Assembly (NCBI GenBank): GCA_006384855.1
Contig: VCJN01002403.1
Coordinates: 62,001-126,000, forward strand
Length of the DNA stretch: 64,000 nucleotides
Reading direction: 5' to 3'
DNA from: Tetraselmis striata
Taxonomy: Eukaryota; Chlorophyta; Chlorodendrophyceae; Chlorodendrales; Chlorodendraceae
Program-made: the position numbers and the translations under genes
In this document: one piece after another, positions 1-11,825 of the stretch
Layout: each line of letters begins with the position of its first letter
Numbering within the stretch: position 1 is the first letter of the stretch
The notes under the pieces: generated by a model
Database searches by the model: none
What the model was told of the DNA's origin: nothing
Seen by the model: the letters and a program-made list of their open reading frames with translations, nothing else

Positions 1-584
1 TCGCAGTCACATTAACCTTCAATCAACAGAAATTGACTGCTGAAAATCCGAATAAGGATTTGTTCCCTATTGCGATTGTCGCCATGGAATTGTTCAACCA
101 GAAAACCAGGGTTTGTCTATATTACTACCACAAATATCGTTCACAAACAGACCTCCACAAAGCAATGAAAGAGAGCAAATCAAGAAAGTGTATTGTTGTG
201 TTATGTAGCCGGGCCGTGAGACAGCTGGCCTGTGACCTACAGCGATGCAGGCCAGCATGAAGTTGCGGCAATGTTGATCGCCGCCGCTCAGTCGCTCCCG
301 CCACTCGCACTGACCGTCACCAGTGCCACACCTTCGACCCGGGTCCCATATTTTCGACCGCCCCTTTGCAAACAACACAAAACTGGATGTTTCGTGCAGC
401 TGCTCATAACACTATGTGCCAGTCCGGTCCCGGGGGCGGGAAAAAAGCATTGTACGTATTACGTATTATTACAGGAAACTCCCTACTCGATGCTTAATAG
501 TATGATTACTATCCAGCGAGCCCGGTTCAACGGTTTGGTGCCGGGCTGCCGGGAGCCAGATGACGGCGGCGTACGTTCTGCCGC
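1..584. other. Intergenic, no supported gene
   Basis: I see only short unrelated reading frames with no recognisable domain. The segment lies 3' of the minus-strand gene that ends at 585, so it probably holds that gene's 3' UTR and terminator, but no clear polyadenylation signal stands out. Confidence 0.4.
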
Positions 585-3500
585 TCAGGCCCGTTTGCCG
601 CCCTTTGCCGCCTTGTCGTCCGGCTTGGCGGGCGGCGGCGGGTTCTCTTCCAGCCGCTTGCGCGTGATGGCCATGTTGCGCTGGATGCGCGCCTCCAGAT
701 CCAGCGCCGCGTCGCGCAGCGCCTCCAGCCTGCCGCGCCGCGTCTCCACGCGCTCCCCCGCGCGCAGCAGCGCCAGCTGGGCCGTGCGAAGCGCCTCGGC
801 GCGCTCCTCGCGCACCTGCCCGAGGCGAGCGTGGCTCCCGTTAGCGACCAGGCCTCCCGGGCAGCAGGTGCGATGGATCACGCGTCTCCATACTGCCTGA
901 GAGCGGAAATCCAACGCAACGAAATGAACGGCAAAGGGTACTTCATACCAACGAGTATCAAAATAATAACAACGGTGACCAATGTTGCGGCGGTGATCCC
1001 CTTTCGGGGGACATTCCGTCCGTGACCTCCACCACCACCGCTACGTTTTTGGAATTCTCGGCTGTCGCGGGGTGTGTGTGTGTGGGGGGGGGGGGGGGGG
1101 GGGTTGTGGACAATTGCCTTTTTTCCACAGCTGGTGGGGTTAAAACATGATTGCATGGCGAGGCATCAAGCCCCCAGCACGCTGCTGGAGGTATGACTAC
1201 ACAAGAGTATATATAACTACACCGAGTATATATACACGCTATCGCGCTGAAGTGTGGCAAGCGTTGTGCTTTGGAGGGGGGAGGGGGGGGTGTCCTGACA
1301 CCCGTAAATGTCCATTTTGGTATTTGGACATTCGCGTGGGAATTCATATCATATGTTTCAGTCGCTGTGAAGAACCAAAGCGGGCCTTTCTCAGAGTTGC
1401 TGGTTCAGAGGCATTTCCGATTGTTATAGAATTCCGTCCATGACCTCCACCACCACCGCTACGTTTTTGGAATTCTCGGCCGTCGCGGGGTGTGTGTGTG
1501 TGGGGGGGGGGGGGGGGGGGGGTTGTGGACAATTGCCTTTTTTCCACAGCTGGTGGGGCGAAAACATGATTGCATGGCGAGGCATCAAGCCCCCAGCACG
1601 CTGCTGGAGGTATGACTACACAAGAGCCTGGCAGCGCCATCGCCCCTGTGGCAGGATGTGATCCAAGCCTCAAACACTGCGCGTGCGTGCGACCTACTGC
1701 GGAATTAAACACGATTTGCAGAGCCAAAACATAATGAATTGTTTTGTACCTTTGAGTCACATATTCGTGCTGTGTTCGTGCTGTATCCTGCCAGATTTCT
1801 CCGTTTTAATGGTTTTGTCCTCTTCGCCAGGGGAAGAGGGGGGGAAAAACGTTATTCATCTGCAGGCCGATTGTGATAGTAAGATTATAAAAAACGTTTG
1901 CTGTAACTGCGCCATCGTTGCGTCTGCATTCGACCCCTGCCAGGCAGGGCGGGTCCCTGTTTGTGGTGTGCTTGTTACCGCACCGGCACCCGTACAGTAA
2001 ACCTGGAAACATGTGAGCGCAGGGTCGGGCCACGTGGCGATGCGGTGGCGCATTCGTTAGGTGCCAAGGATTATATAATAAATCTGTAGGATGGTAGGCG
2101 CGTCGGTGGGGCCCCCAAAACAGTAACCAAACGCGAGTCCGATCAACGCGGACTCGCGCTGCGGTCCTGTCCACTTGAACTTCTTCCGCATTGATGTTGA
2201 CGGCAGAGCTGTGGCGTACATGCAGCGTGTAGGGGATCCGAAGCACACTGACCATACCCGGCCTAAGAGGAAACATGTACAGGGCCCACGTCAAAAGGCA
2301 CGGTCGCCAGATACGTCCGGCCTTTGCGCCCACTGCCACAGGCCGCTGTCGAGGTGTGGGTGTGGTGGTTGGGGGGGATGGGGGGGGGGGGGGGGGGGGG
2401 CAGCTCACTCAGTGGCAAGTGGAGATGCCAAAACGAAGAAAGACAGCGGACCGAGTCATAAATACATCGACGTATCAGATTTCACACATGGTTGGCCGAA
2501 TATGCCACAGCGACTGCCATCGCGCAGTGAAGACATGCGGATGGGCCCCCTCTGATGCCTGGACGCAGGGGAGCAGAGTTGGGGTTGGGCGGCGGGCGGG
2601 CGGGTCGCACCAGTCGCAGTCGGTACGCGCCCACCTCGGCCCCCTCCCCGCCGCGCCGCCGCTTGGCGTCGCGCAGCTCCGCCGCCGCCGCCGCCAGCCC
2701 CGCCTCCGCCGCCGCCGCCGCCTCGCCCGCCGCCTCCGCGTCCCGCACCGCCGCCAGCAGCGCCGTCTCCGCCGCCAGCAGCTCCTCCTGCGCCGCCTTG
2801 GCGCGCGCCACCAGCTCCGGCGTCAGCCCGGTGTCCGGCGGCGCCTCCGGCTCCGCCTCGGCCGCCCCTTTGCCGCCCGCCTTCTCCATGCCCAGCATGC
2901 CCATGTAGCCCAGCACCGCGCCTGCGGAAAGCGGGGTTGTGGTACAAACAGGGCGGTATACACGTACTGGTTACCACATGGGGATGTGTGGAATGAGTAG
3001 TAAATGGAGTGACTATAAAGGCCCCCTCAAAACGCCCGGAATTCGAGGTGTCTGGTGCCGCCGGGCCGTTGGCCACTTTTCGCTCAATTCCGCCAGCAGT
3101 CGGGGTTCGTCGCCCATGTCACCTCATTACTGCCTGTTTTGACTCAGTAATGCCTTCACAGGCGCGACCGCTGGAATCCAAATCCGCCGCAAGGCGGCCC
3201 CCCACTCGATAGGTCGGCTGGCAAACGATTCATGAAAACCGCCCAGAGAATACAGTCTCAATCGTGTAGGTATAACCCCTGCGCAAGTGCCGCCTTCTCA
3301 GAAGCACAGCGGCTCTGAGCCATCCATCCTGCACACACTGCAATCCTCCCCCTCACACCCACCCCCCCCCCCCCACACACACACACACACACCCACCCTT
3401 AGTCCCAACCCTCCCTCCCTTCCACCTCCGGCCCGCCAGCAGCCACCGCATACACGCAAAGGTGCCGCCTACCAAGTCCGTCACTAGATTAGGATGCGGA

Positions 3501-3986
3501 AGTGCGACGTGTGTCTGTCCTGTCGAGACGGCGGAAACAAACCACACGCCCGTCGCGAATGCAACCTCGCACCGAACTCTCCATCTGCTGCATGGGCGTT
3601 GGCATGGCTACCACTTGCAGTTAAGGGTGGTGCACCCAAGCGGCGGAGGTAAGTCGCTATTGCACCAATGTGCCCCCTACACATACCAGGTATTGCTGCT
3701 GCAGAGCGAGGCGGCGGCAGGGCACGCCCAGGGCAGGGCAAAGGGGCAACAGGGGGGGGGGGGGGGGGGGGACACCGATCGGGCCCAGGAAGGTGCCGCC
3801 CATGATCGCCCCGCCCAACGGGCCCTTGGTGGGGAATGATGGCAGTCCGCGCGCTATGCCCGCGTCGCCTCGACGCTGCCGCCAGCCAGCAGGAGGAGGG
3901 CCTGCCCGCAGCGCCACGCCTGCGGCCACGCCGCTGCAGCGGTGCGCCGCACTCACCCTGGGTCTCACGGGTACTGGGGCGGGCAT
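585..3986 (-). CDS. Glycine-zipper/coiled-coil protein, 3 exons (unknown function)
   Basis: This is a three-exon model on the minus strand: 3986-3776, 2921-2635 and 815-585 (TGA stop). All junctions are GT-AG, phases agree, and the total of 729 nt gives 242 residues. The first part is Arg/Pro/Ala-rich and could be an organelle presequence. Splicing exon 1 to exon 2 creates a continuous Gly-rich hydrophobic stretch (GGAIMGGTFLGPIG joined to AVLGYMGMLGM) that looks like a glycine-zipper membrane segment. The remainder is an Ala/Glu/Arg-rich coiled coil ending in a basic Lys-rich tail. I do not recognise the family. A small membrane-anchored scaffold, perhaps of mitochondrion or plastid, is only a guess. 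The start at 3986 is the first ATG in frame, and an upstream exon is possible. Poly-C (sense) runs lie in both introns, one 3 nt inside the first donor. Confidence 0.6.
1013..1626. repeat. 195-bp direct duplication inside an intron
   Basis: Positions 1013-1207 and 1431-1626 are near-identical direct copies, offset by about 418 bp. Each contains an ACCACCACC motif, a TG tract, a run of about 20 G, and a common 3' part ending at GACTACACAAGAG. Both copies lie in intron 2 of the minus-strand gene. They differ mainly in G-run length and single bases, so the duplication is recent or homogenised. Confidence 0.85.
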
Positions 3987-4436
3987 CGTCGTTTCCGTGT
4001 TTGTTTATCCCCCCGCCCTCGCGAAATGGGATGAAGGTTGGGGTAGCACTTGGTGTCTCGCAGCCTCGGGCGCGGCGTGGAACGGCGGCAGGGCTAATCG
4101 CGGTGTGGCTGCTAGAGGCAAATAGTCGCAACAGGGAGTTGCCACAACAGGGAGTGTGGCGGCAACGGGAACTGCTCATAGGCAGGCGCTATCTTTCCGG
4201 CTAACGCTAGATTGGTGTACCCGGGTTCACTAAACAGATACATGTCGTCGACCGGCCATATCACACTCAAGGTTTAATCGTTTTTCCTCGTCCTTCCAGT
4301 ATGTTGATGCTAACTCAACTCTCTAGCTGCGGTAGAGAGTACAAACCCTAACAGGGTTTCTGGACCGTCATCTGGAAACCCTAAAATCGGGATATCGGCC
4401 AGATTTCGGCGATAATCTCAGCGAAAAACTTTATGC

Positions 4437-5672
4437 GCTGATTCCTCTATCACCCAGGGGGAGTGCCGCACCCAAACCACCATGATTCCCGGGCCTTTTG
4501 GTCCCTATTGGCCATGGAAGATGGGATGTTGGTACAGTGGGCGGGGTGGCGGCCATCGTCGGGGTCGACGGCGGCCGATAAATTGTCGACAAAAGACAGA
4601 AAAATGCAAAAAAATACGTAAAATATTTCTGAAAATGCAAGACACTCATATAATGATAACCATCAATGCCCAGAAAGATAGGATTACACAGAGGGATGAG
4701 TTTACATGTCCAGTACACGGTTGTTGTTGATGGTGGGAGGGTTGGCGGGTCCAATCTTGGCCCATCCATCCGCCTGCAGGTGGGCTGCAACATGCTTGGC
4801 GAAGCATGGGCGGGTGCAGAGGGATGAGCACACAGGGGCGCCGCAGTCAGAGCAAATGCTACGGACCAGGTTGCGGCGGCATTCCACACACTGCCTACGC
4901 TTGGCGCGTTCTTTGCCATCCTTGAACTTGCTGGGGGTGTTCTCAGGGTTGGGAGCGGAGTACATCGTAGCTGTGCGCTTGGTGCCTTTTGTGCGCCAGC
5001 CCTCATCAAACGCGCGGGGCACTCCAGAGGGTCCGTCACCTGTCTCAGTATCAAAGGGACTAGGAGCACTGCAATGAGAGCTCTTTGAGCTGCGGGTAGT
5101 TGCACGGCTGCGGGGGACAGGCGAGGTGCTGTGCAGGCCAGATGCAGAGCCCATCATCTCAGCCCTCCCCTCCGCAACCAGCGCGTCCACCATGGCGCAC
5201 TTCCACTCATGACGCGTCATGTCCTTGTTGTTGGTGAAAGAAGTGTAGCACAGGTAGGCGTTGGATTCGGCCACTGCAGCGGTGTACAGCCAGAACCGGA
5301 GCACAGCACTACGGGTGCCCCAGCCAGTGGCAACAGAGTGGGGGCCCACACTCAGCTTGTTGTTGATGTCCACCGCGTTGAAGTGCTGCCGATAGGTGGC
5401 GTGGCTCTCCCGTTGCTCCACCTCGTAGCGGTACTTGTGTACGCGGCCGTCCTTGTACTTGGACTTCAGTCGCTCCACAGGCGGTGTGATAGCATCACTG
5501 CAGCATGTATGCACAAGGAGCATGGGTTGGGTATCCTGCCAGGCGGAGGCATAGACCATGCAGCGCTCACCAGGCTTGCTAGGAACATCATGCTCCTTTT
5601 GCAGTGACGCGAAGTTGATGCGCGCTCCTGCCACAGCAATAATGAGGCGTTGCTGATTCCTCTATCACCCAG
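4437..5672. repeat. 21-bp direct repeats flanking the 3' transposase half
   Basis: GCTGATTCCTCTATCACCCAG occurs exactly at 4437-4457 and again at 5652-5672. The second copy sits in the gap between the two transposase fragments and the first lies beyond the 3' end of the C-terminal fragment. The repeats may mark the event that removed the middle of the gene. Confidence 0.8.
4702..5634 (-). pseudogene. piggyBac transposase, C-terminal fragment
   Basis: This 310-residue frame starts inside the catalytic domain. The ASAWQDTQPMLLVHT stretch corresponds to the conserved W-x-D block carrying the third Asp. It continues through HFNAVDINNKLS and GWGTRSAVLRFWLY, both typical of piggyBac. A Cys-rich tail (CVECRRN, CSDCGAPVC, then C and H residues) matches the C-terminal zinc-binding domain of the family. 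A Ser/Pro-rich segment separates the two. About a third of a normal 550-600 residue transposase is missing between this fragment and the upstream one. Confidence 0.75.
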
Positions 5673-5689
5673 TCCTGGCATGTCTCGCT

Positions 5690-6607
5690 CTAATGACTGT
5701 TAGGCAGGTCCCCAGGGTCGCCCCAGAAGCGAAAGTAGGCGCGCCACTCGTTGAAGCGGCGCTGTGTCATCAGCGCAGCGAAGCCATAGCGGGTGGGCAT
5801 CGCCTTGATGGAGGGCACTGCAGGGTTGTCCCACAGCTCCTCCAGCGACACCGTCGAGTGAAGCGTCATCGCGAGTAGAACCGCCAGGAAGACCTTGAAC
5901 TCCGCCAGGGAGAAGGGGACGACACTGCTCCCCCCCTTCTCGGTGTGGCGGGGCTGGTTCATGGCATCGACGGCGCGCGACATCGCGCTGAGGAGGAACC
6001 ACTGCCAGAAGTGCCATGCCACGTCCGCCTGCGCCGCCTCACTGTGGTTGCCGCGGTAGTGGCCGGAACGTGGGGGGTACGCTCTGGCCTGCTCATGCTG
6101 ACAGCGGTAGCAAGAGGCGGGTTCCCAGTCAGGCGGCGGAAGCTCGGTGGGGGTGGGGCGAGGGGTTGGTGCCTCGGGATATTCGTCGGGTTCGGCGGAG
6201 TCACCAGCGGGCTCGGCATCGGCGTCCGCAAACGCATCCAGCAGCTGCTGGTTGGCCGCCTGCACCTCCTCCAAGTCAACGGTGGTCGGACCCACCCGCC
6301 TGTGCTCCTCGGGGGCCGCTGCTGGGGCGGGGGGGACGAGGGCGGCAGCCTTGAGGCTGACCTCACGCTCTATCTCAGGGTGATCTTTGGCGAAAGTGAC
6401 GCGATGCCACGCGCCAGAGTGGCCACAGACGACGCCGCGCAGCGTGACACCCGCCACGGGCTCCCCTGGGTGGGCAGCAACCCATACCTTCTTGGCGGCG
6501 TCGGTTATATCACCGAAACGGACAGTAATGGCCGTTCCGAGGGGCAGCCGCATGGTGGGCAGGTGGTGGTGGTGGCGGCGGCGGAGCCCGCGATCTGCTG
6601 GGCCCAT
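5690..6607 (-). pseudogene. piggyBac transposase, N-terminal fragment
   Basis: This 305-residue frame begins with a basic region and contains a Pro-rich linker with a CYRCQHEQ motif. It ends in the conserved start of the transposase domain: SLEELWDN, then MPTRYGFAALMTQRRF, then AYFRFWGDP, the segment that normally precedes the first catalytic Asp. The frame stops just after that point, so the first two catalytic aspartates are absent. The rest of the protein resumes in the next frame downstream after a gap. Confidence 0.7.
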
Positions 6608-8425
6608 CGCATGCGCATTGTGGGTATCTGGCCCACCCCCGCCGCGAAAACTATATCCCAGCTGCCTTGGGGTGTCAGCTACGAGGCCTGACCGTTGGTT
6701 ACGGTTGGGACGACCTCCGTTGCTCAGAAATTCTATTTAACTATTTAGTGCACCAAGGTGCACTATAGGTGTACCGGGGTTCACGTCCGTTAGCCGGAAA
6801 GCTATCTTTCTTTATGGGTTGGTTGCAGTGCAACGCGGGGAAGCAGAGTTGGGTCGAGGCAAAGTACTTGGCGACCACATCACGAAGGTACTGCTACCTA
6901 CAGACCACAGTTTCAGCAGTGCAGTGCAGTCGAGCGACTGTGTACACTACGCTTCAAAATAAATGACAAGCCCTACTCTGGGTAGGGTCTGTCCTCACGC
7001 GCAATTGAATAATCAGCGCGTGGCGCAAATCCTTTTACATGGTTAGGGGTATGTTGGGTAGGAGTGCTGGCTGCAACCCCCATGTTTTAGACCGAAGTTG
7101 GTAAAGATTGGATATATTTTCGACCACGAATCGTCCCCGAATTCGCCCGGATTAAAATCATCATCTGCCGGTAGTGCCCGCCCACTCCATCCGCCCGCCG
7201 CGAAGTTGCCAACCCCAAAACTCGCTATGACTGGGTGCAATAATAGCGAGTGAAATTGGTCCACATACGCTACTCGAAAAAGAGCCATTTTGGGGGTAAA
7301 ATGGCGCTAAAATGGTCGCAATACCGAGTGAAATTAACATCTGTACGAATGTATTGCGAAAGAATCGTCAAAAGTTAGGCGTTGTGAAGATATACAAATG
7401 TACTACTAGGTGACGTTGTAGTCTGTAGGATGTACTACGTCTGGAATGTGCTCACCCTAGATCTTACCTTAGCGCCGCCATGCATCTTGCAGCGCTAGCG
7501 GCAGATGCGTCCACCCCGCGGGCTCACCTACCATGCATGTGGTGCACAACTCTACTTGCTGCCATAGGCTGCCCCTTTCGTCGCAGCAGCTTTATTGAAA
7601 ACACTAACAAAACATGCCAGATATTTTGGGCCACCCGCGTCTCTTCGAGGCGGCAAGCGTCTGCAGCCTCGGGCGGTGTGCCGTCGAGCTTAGACGGGCG
7701 AGCCGTGCTAGGCGGGCCAGACAACCGATTTACGACGCCACAGGAGCAGTAGTCCCACAGGAGTAGGATCAGTCCCGGTGTCGCAACCCCCCAGAGTGAC
7801 AGAAATCACCCCGAGCATGTGCGTGAGGCGGTGGGGCAATCTCCCGCACCCGTCGTTGTAGAGTGATGTGAGTTGCCCCGAATAGGCTCGTTCGTTTGCC
7901 CCATGCTATGTTTTGAAGCGTGCCTATAAACCTTCTTTGTGCCGCGCCAGCCATTTGCCTGGCAAGGAGATGGCATCCGGGACGCAACCGTCGAGTACAA
8001 TTCTGAGTATGGTACTGATGCGTCTCCTCCCACTAGATTCGGCGGCACGACGTGAGCGGTGTAGCGTGCATATTTGCGGTGTAGCGTGAAAGCCCCAAAT
8101 CTTGAGATGCGGTGGACACGGGGCGCGGCGGCCGCGGGATTTGGGGCCCAAATCTTGCGGCCGCCGCCCGCATCATTTGGCGCCGCATCATTTCAAGTGA
8201 GCTCGCCAACCGCACCACTTCGGCTCCCCCACTGCCCCAACCCTGCTACCCCTCGCGCCTCGCTCGCAGTCTCTCCCACACTCGGCGGAACGGTCGGCCG
8301 AGACGCGGTTTTTCTGGTGCGTACTGCTGACATCGCGCCCCACCCCCGCGATCATAGGGCGCGCCGCGCGCGTTGACCAACCGCTCAGCCAATCCGGTCG
8401 GAATATTTGAAAACTCGCCGCCGCC

Positions 8426-8560
8426 ATGGAGCACGCCTCGCTGTCCAACGCACCTGCTCCTCGCCATAGCTTCGCCAGTCTGCTGGATGCAGCTGACGCG
8501 CTTGACGCGGAGCTCGAAGACCCATCGTCCGAGGGCGCGCCGGCCCAAGAGGGTATATAG
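8426..8560 (+). CDS. Small acidic ORF, 44 aa, possible first exon
   Basis: The frame from ATG 8426 to TAG 8558-8560 reads MEHASLSNAPAPRHSFASLL followed by an Ala/Asp/Glu-rich tail. Its composition is protein-like and it lies in a GC-rich island inside the inverted-repeat element. It could be the beginning of a lost element-encoded protein. I recognise no family, and there is no splice evidence. Confidence 0.25.
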   Translation: MEHASLSNAPAPRHSFASLLDAADALDAELEDPSSEGAPAQEGI

Positions 8561-9810
8561 CAGCAGTGGTCATGTTGTTTACCACGGCGGCGGCGACCAG
8601 CACGGTAACGAGGGCGATGCCGTCACCACGATGGCACCAGCTGCAACGCTCCCTTCCCACGCGCCTACCGCGACACCGGGGCACCGAACGTGTAGGCAGG
8701 TATTTTGGGTCCCGCTACGAGCAGCGCGGAAGCGCTGCGTCGTCTGTGCTGGGGATGGCAGCGGTAATGGCAATGGCGGCGGGCGGCGGGCGGCGGGCGG
8801 CGGGGCGGCGCCATGGCGGCGCGGGCGTGCGGGCGGGCGTGGTTATGCAACCGCGCGTGCAGTCGCGCGCGTTCCGGTGCCGACAATAGTTACCAGCTTC
8901 AATGCGGTGGACACACCCGCGTGTCCGCGTGCCGCAGAATATGGGTCATGTAAATCTTGCGGCGCCGCAGGATTTACAATATCCTCATCCTCATCGGAAA
9001 TGTTTACCAACTTCGGTCTTAGATTGAATTGATTTGGATGTGTACATTGAGGTGTATGTATATGTAAAAACGGGGCACGAATTCCGCACATCTCGATTTT
9101 ACAGTAGCACAGATATTCAGAAACAATGAGGAGTCTTTGGCATGGCTCTATAGCAATAGACGGCCCATAGTTGTGCTCGCATGGTTAGCGAACTGTACTG
9201 CAAGGGTAGTTGGTGGGCATTCTTCGGGTATCAACGCATTACGAAAACCCTCCGAGCTGGGGACGCGACGAGGTGACCTGCCGGTGTCTTAACTTAATTC
9301 GGGGTGCGAAAACTACTGCTCAAATCGTATATTGCTGACGGAAATATAATCGATTTATGCCGAATTCGGACTGACGGGGTCTAGAGATGCTTTTACGGCA
9401 GGCGCGCGCCGTTAAGGGCTGGATACGTGCTTGTTCCACCGTGTAGAGCTCGTAGCGCGCTACCGTAGGGTTGCCAAAAGGTGCGCATGCTCTTTGCAAA
9501 AAACAATTAGCCGCCTACGCGAGTACGTGCCTCGTGACATGTGTAACACTTGCGTAACGCTGATGTACGCGGGCATTATAAGCGGCTGGAAGGCGCGATG
9601 CGGGATCACTCGCGGTACCATGCGAGCACATCTATGCGCAGTCTATTGCTAAAGAGCCATGCCAAAGACTCTTCATGCGCTGCGCATAGGAATATTTTTG
9701 TTAGTATTTGTGCTCATGTAAACTCGAGATGTGCGAAATTCGTGCCTCCTTTTATTTAGGCTGCTTTTCATTTATTTTGATTTATTTCGTTTCTTTTGAT
9801 TTATTTATGC

Positions 9811-10729
9811 TGCATTTCATTTTCGGCCGTACGGGTACCCGGTACGAATTTACGGTTGCGGCTCGCGAGTAGTCGTAATCGCTTAACACGGAGTTGTATT
9901 ATTGAGCCGTAAATAACCGTAAACTGGCGGATTTGCGGCTCGAGGATTTGCGGCTGGCCTCGCTGGTCGCAAATATCGCAACATTTAAGGACCTTACGAC
10001 CGCCCTAAATATGGCTCACTGAGCCGTAAATCGAAGTAATACTTTACGCAGATTATACATGCTCAGCGCAATGTACAGGCCGGCCGCAAAGGGTCGTAGG
10101 GGCTAGGCGGCGCCCTGCTTGCTGCTCGGCCCGGCACCAGCCCGGGCGCCAGGGCATGCTGATGCTGGGCCCGTTTTGAGCATTTGAACTCACATGACTG
10201 AGGGGGTAGTGCGGTCAAACGTCACTGACCTGGCTCATTTGCCAGTCGCCCGCCCACATCGTGCCGTGTTAGGTGCTCATCAGGCTACAACACTCCCAAG
10301 CGACTGCTCGCGAGGGCCACCAATCCACCCCCCCCCCCCCCCCCCCCGCCCGCGCCGCCGCGGCCGCAAGCCCCGCTTCCAGGCGCTACGGGCATGGATG
10401 ACGACGACTTCTGGGCGGACGAGGAGACCGAAGAGCAAGTTGGGCTTGGAGATGGGTTGGCTGACCGCGCAGTGTGGGGTAACAACGAGAGCACCAAGGA
10501 CAGCGTTCAGGAGGATGAGGATGAGGACGACGACGGCGGCAACGAGGACGAAGAGGAGGAGGAGGAGGAGGACGAGGGCGACGAGGAAAATAACGGCGGT
10601 TACTGGGATGTCACATTTCACGGTGCCGGCCGCAACCGTAAACATGCCGAATTTGCGGTTCCTACGAGCATTTTAGTACATGTACGAAGATTTGCGACTA
10701 CGGTTACGGCCTAAAATGAAATGCAGCCT
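9811..10729. mobile_element. 0.9-kb nested inverted-repeat element
   Basis: TGCTGCATTTCATTTTCGGCCGTA at the left end pairs with its near-complement ending at 10729 (GGCTGCATTTCATTTTAGGCCGT when read on the minus strand). A poly-C run at 10327-10347 and an acidic ORF lie inside. The size and structure resemble a non-autonomous DNA element. I did not find a convincing target duplication. Confidence 0.5.
10394..10714 (+). CDS. Acidic low-complexity ORF, 106 aa
   Basis: The frame encodes a strongly acidic protein: MDDDDFWADEETEEQVGLGD, then runs of Glu/Asp, then NGGYWDVTFHGAGRNRK. It fills most of the nested inverted-repeat element. The Glu run derives from simple GAG/GAC repeats, so coding status is doubtful. 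It may be a remnant of an element-encoded protein. No domain is recognised. Confidence 0.3.
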   Translation: MDDDDFWADEETEEQVGLGDGLADRAVWGNNESTKDSVQEDEDEDDDGGNEDEEEEEEEDEGDEENNGGYWDVTFHGAGRNRKHAEFAVPTSILVHVRRFATTVTA

Positions 10730-11040
10730 TACTACATCTACATACACCTCAATGTACACGGCCAAATCAATTCGATATAAACATGGGGGTTGCAGCCAAC
10801 ACTCCTACCCAACATACCCCTATATTAGGATTGGCCCCACGCGCTTCGATTGTGCGTGAGTACAGAGCCTACCCAAAGTAGGGTTAACCATTTATTTTGA
10901 AGCATAGTGTAGCACGTAATTTTGGCCACTTACCGACTTACTATGCTGCTGCTGATAACGCGACTAACGCGCTAAGGATTAGTCGCTACATTTCCTGAAG
11001 ACCCTCAAGACCTCCGAACAATCTCCCACTGCCACCGCTA

Positions 11041-11094
11041 CCAGTACTGCCACTGCCACTGCCACTGCCACTGCCACTGCCACTGCCCATATCT
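11041..11094. repeat. (CCACTG)n microsatellite
   Basis: Tandem copies of the hexamer CCACTG, with a few variants at the left edge (CCGCTA, CCAGTA), form a short simple-sequence array. On the minus strand it is read as a Gly-Ser repeat, which is not evidence of a gene. Confidence 0.85.
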
Positions 11095-11825
11095 GCCCGG
11101 TAGCGAGAGAGCAGTATATATGTCAATGCAATGCCTGATTTGTAACACTCGGTTCTCTTGCAACTTTTGCCTCTCCGCTCATTTGCATTACAATACTTTG
11201 CATTGGTTTCGCAAGCTTCGGCGCTGACTCGCCCCCGCGCTTCCACCGCAAGCTCTAGTCCTCACCATGTTACCATCCTCGGACTCTCGCCACCTAGTAG
11301 CGGTGGGGACGGGTGATGGTGATGCACCCCACGGGAGCCGGGCGTCGCACCGCTATCAACACCCCGTACACGCGGGATCAAGTCGCTACTCGCTAGCAAG
11401 TGATTGGCGACGGGCATCACCGACCGCGCCCTGCACCCGACCAAAAGTTCGCAATAGTTCAAGGAGGGTAGCTATACGATTATATGTCGATAAATAACGG
11501 GGGTTCTTGGTGACAGCCAGTCGGTAAGTGCAACTCCCGAGCCATCCATAGCCTCACGGTCCTCCGCCCAAGAAGCAACCCCCGGACAAACCCCCTCCGC
11601 CTCCCAGCGCCGCTGCAATCCGCCTATGTAGGAAACTCCAAAGACACTCAATCGGATGACTACATACTACATACTACCTCTCTTCCGCATATCCCGACAG
11701 TCCCTCAAATCTGCCATGTTCAACCCAAGTACCTCACTTTCCCGCCGGCCCTTAACACCGGGCGAAGTACTGCGTATGTACTAAATCCGGGCGAGCCGGC
11801 GCGGCTCTATCTACTGGTGACGATA

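Larger units (their letters stand above)
4193..6801 (-). mobile_element. Degenerate piggyBac-type DNA transposon
   Basis: Two reading frames on the minus strand match the N- and C-terminal parts of a piggyBac (DDE_Tnp_1_7) transposase. They are enclosed by a 14-bp inverted repeat: CTTTCCGGCTAACG at 4193-4206 and its complement at 6788-6801. A near-palindrome (GTGTACC.GGGTTCAC) lies just inside each end. I see no TTAA target duplication next to the inverted repeats, so the exact termini are uncertain. The central part of the transposase is missing, so this copy cannot be autonomous. Confidence 0.65.
9020..10778. repeat. Inner inverted repeat pair
   Basis: GAATTGATTTGG..GTGTACATTGAGGTGTATGTA at about 9025-9060 is matched in inverse orientation at about 10738-10775. 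Just before it, ACCAACTTCGGTCTTA at 9007-9022 is the complement of sequence at 7086-7102. These links suggest that one inverted-repeat element was inserted in, or rearranged with, another. Confidence 0.6.
6939..10920. mobile_element. Composite element bounded by ~140-bp inverted repeats
   Basis: The segment at 6939-7092 reappears inverted at 10783-10916. Shared landmarks are GCTTCAAAATAAATG, a CCCTACT..GGGTAGG hairpin, and GGGGTATGTTGGGTAGGAGT followed by GGCTGCAACCCCCATGTTT. Identity is high but not perfect. The 3.7-kb interior holds further inverted repeats and a few small ORFs but no recognisable transposase, so it looks non-autonomous or decayed. It contains no supported host gene. Positions 9090-9750 show nothing I can name. 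Confidence 0.6.

Noticed and set aside
878-1760. Minus-strand ORFs with poly-Pro tracts
   Set aside because: Pro runs come from poly-G/C tracts in an intron duplication, and the flanking frames are not protein-like.
3362-3394. Poly-C plus (CA)n as a regulatory element
   Set aside because: Ordinary simple sequence within an intron, with no supporting context.
5945-6691. Plus-strand 248-residue ORF
   Set aside because: Shadow of the minus-strand piggyBac transposase frame, with Gly/Arg-rich composition due to GC bias.
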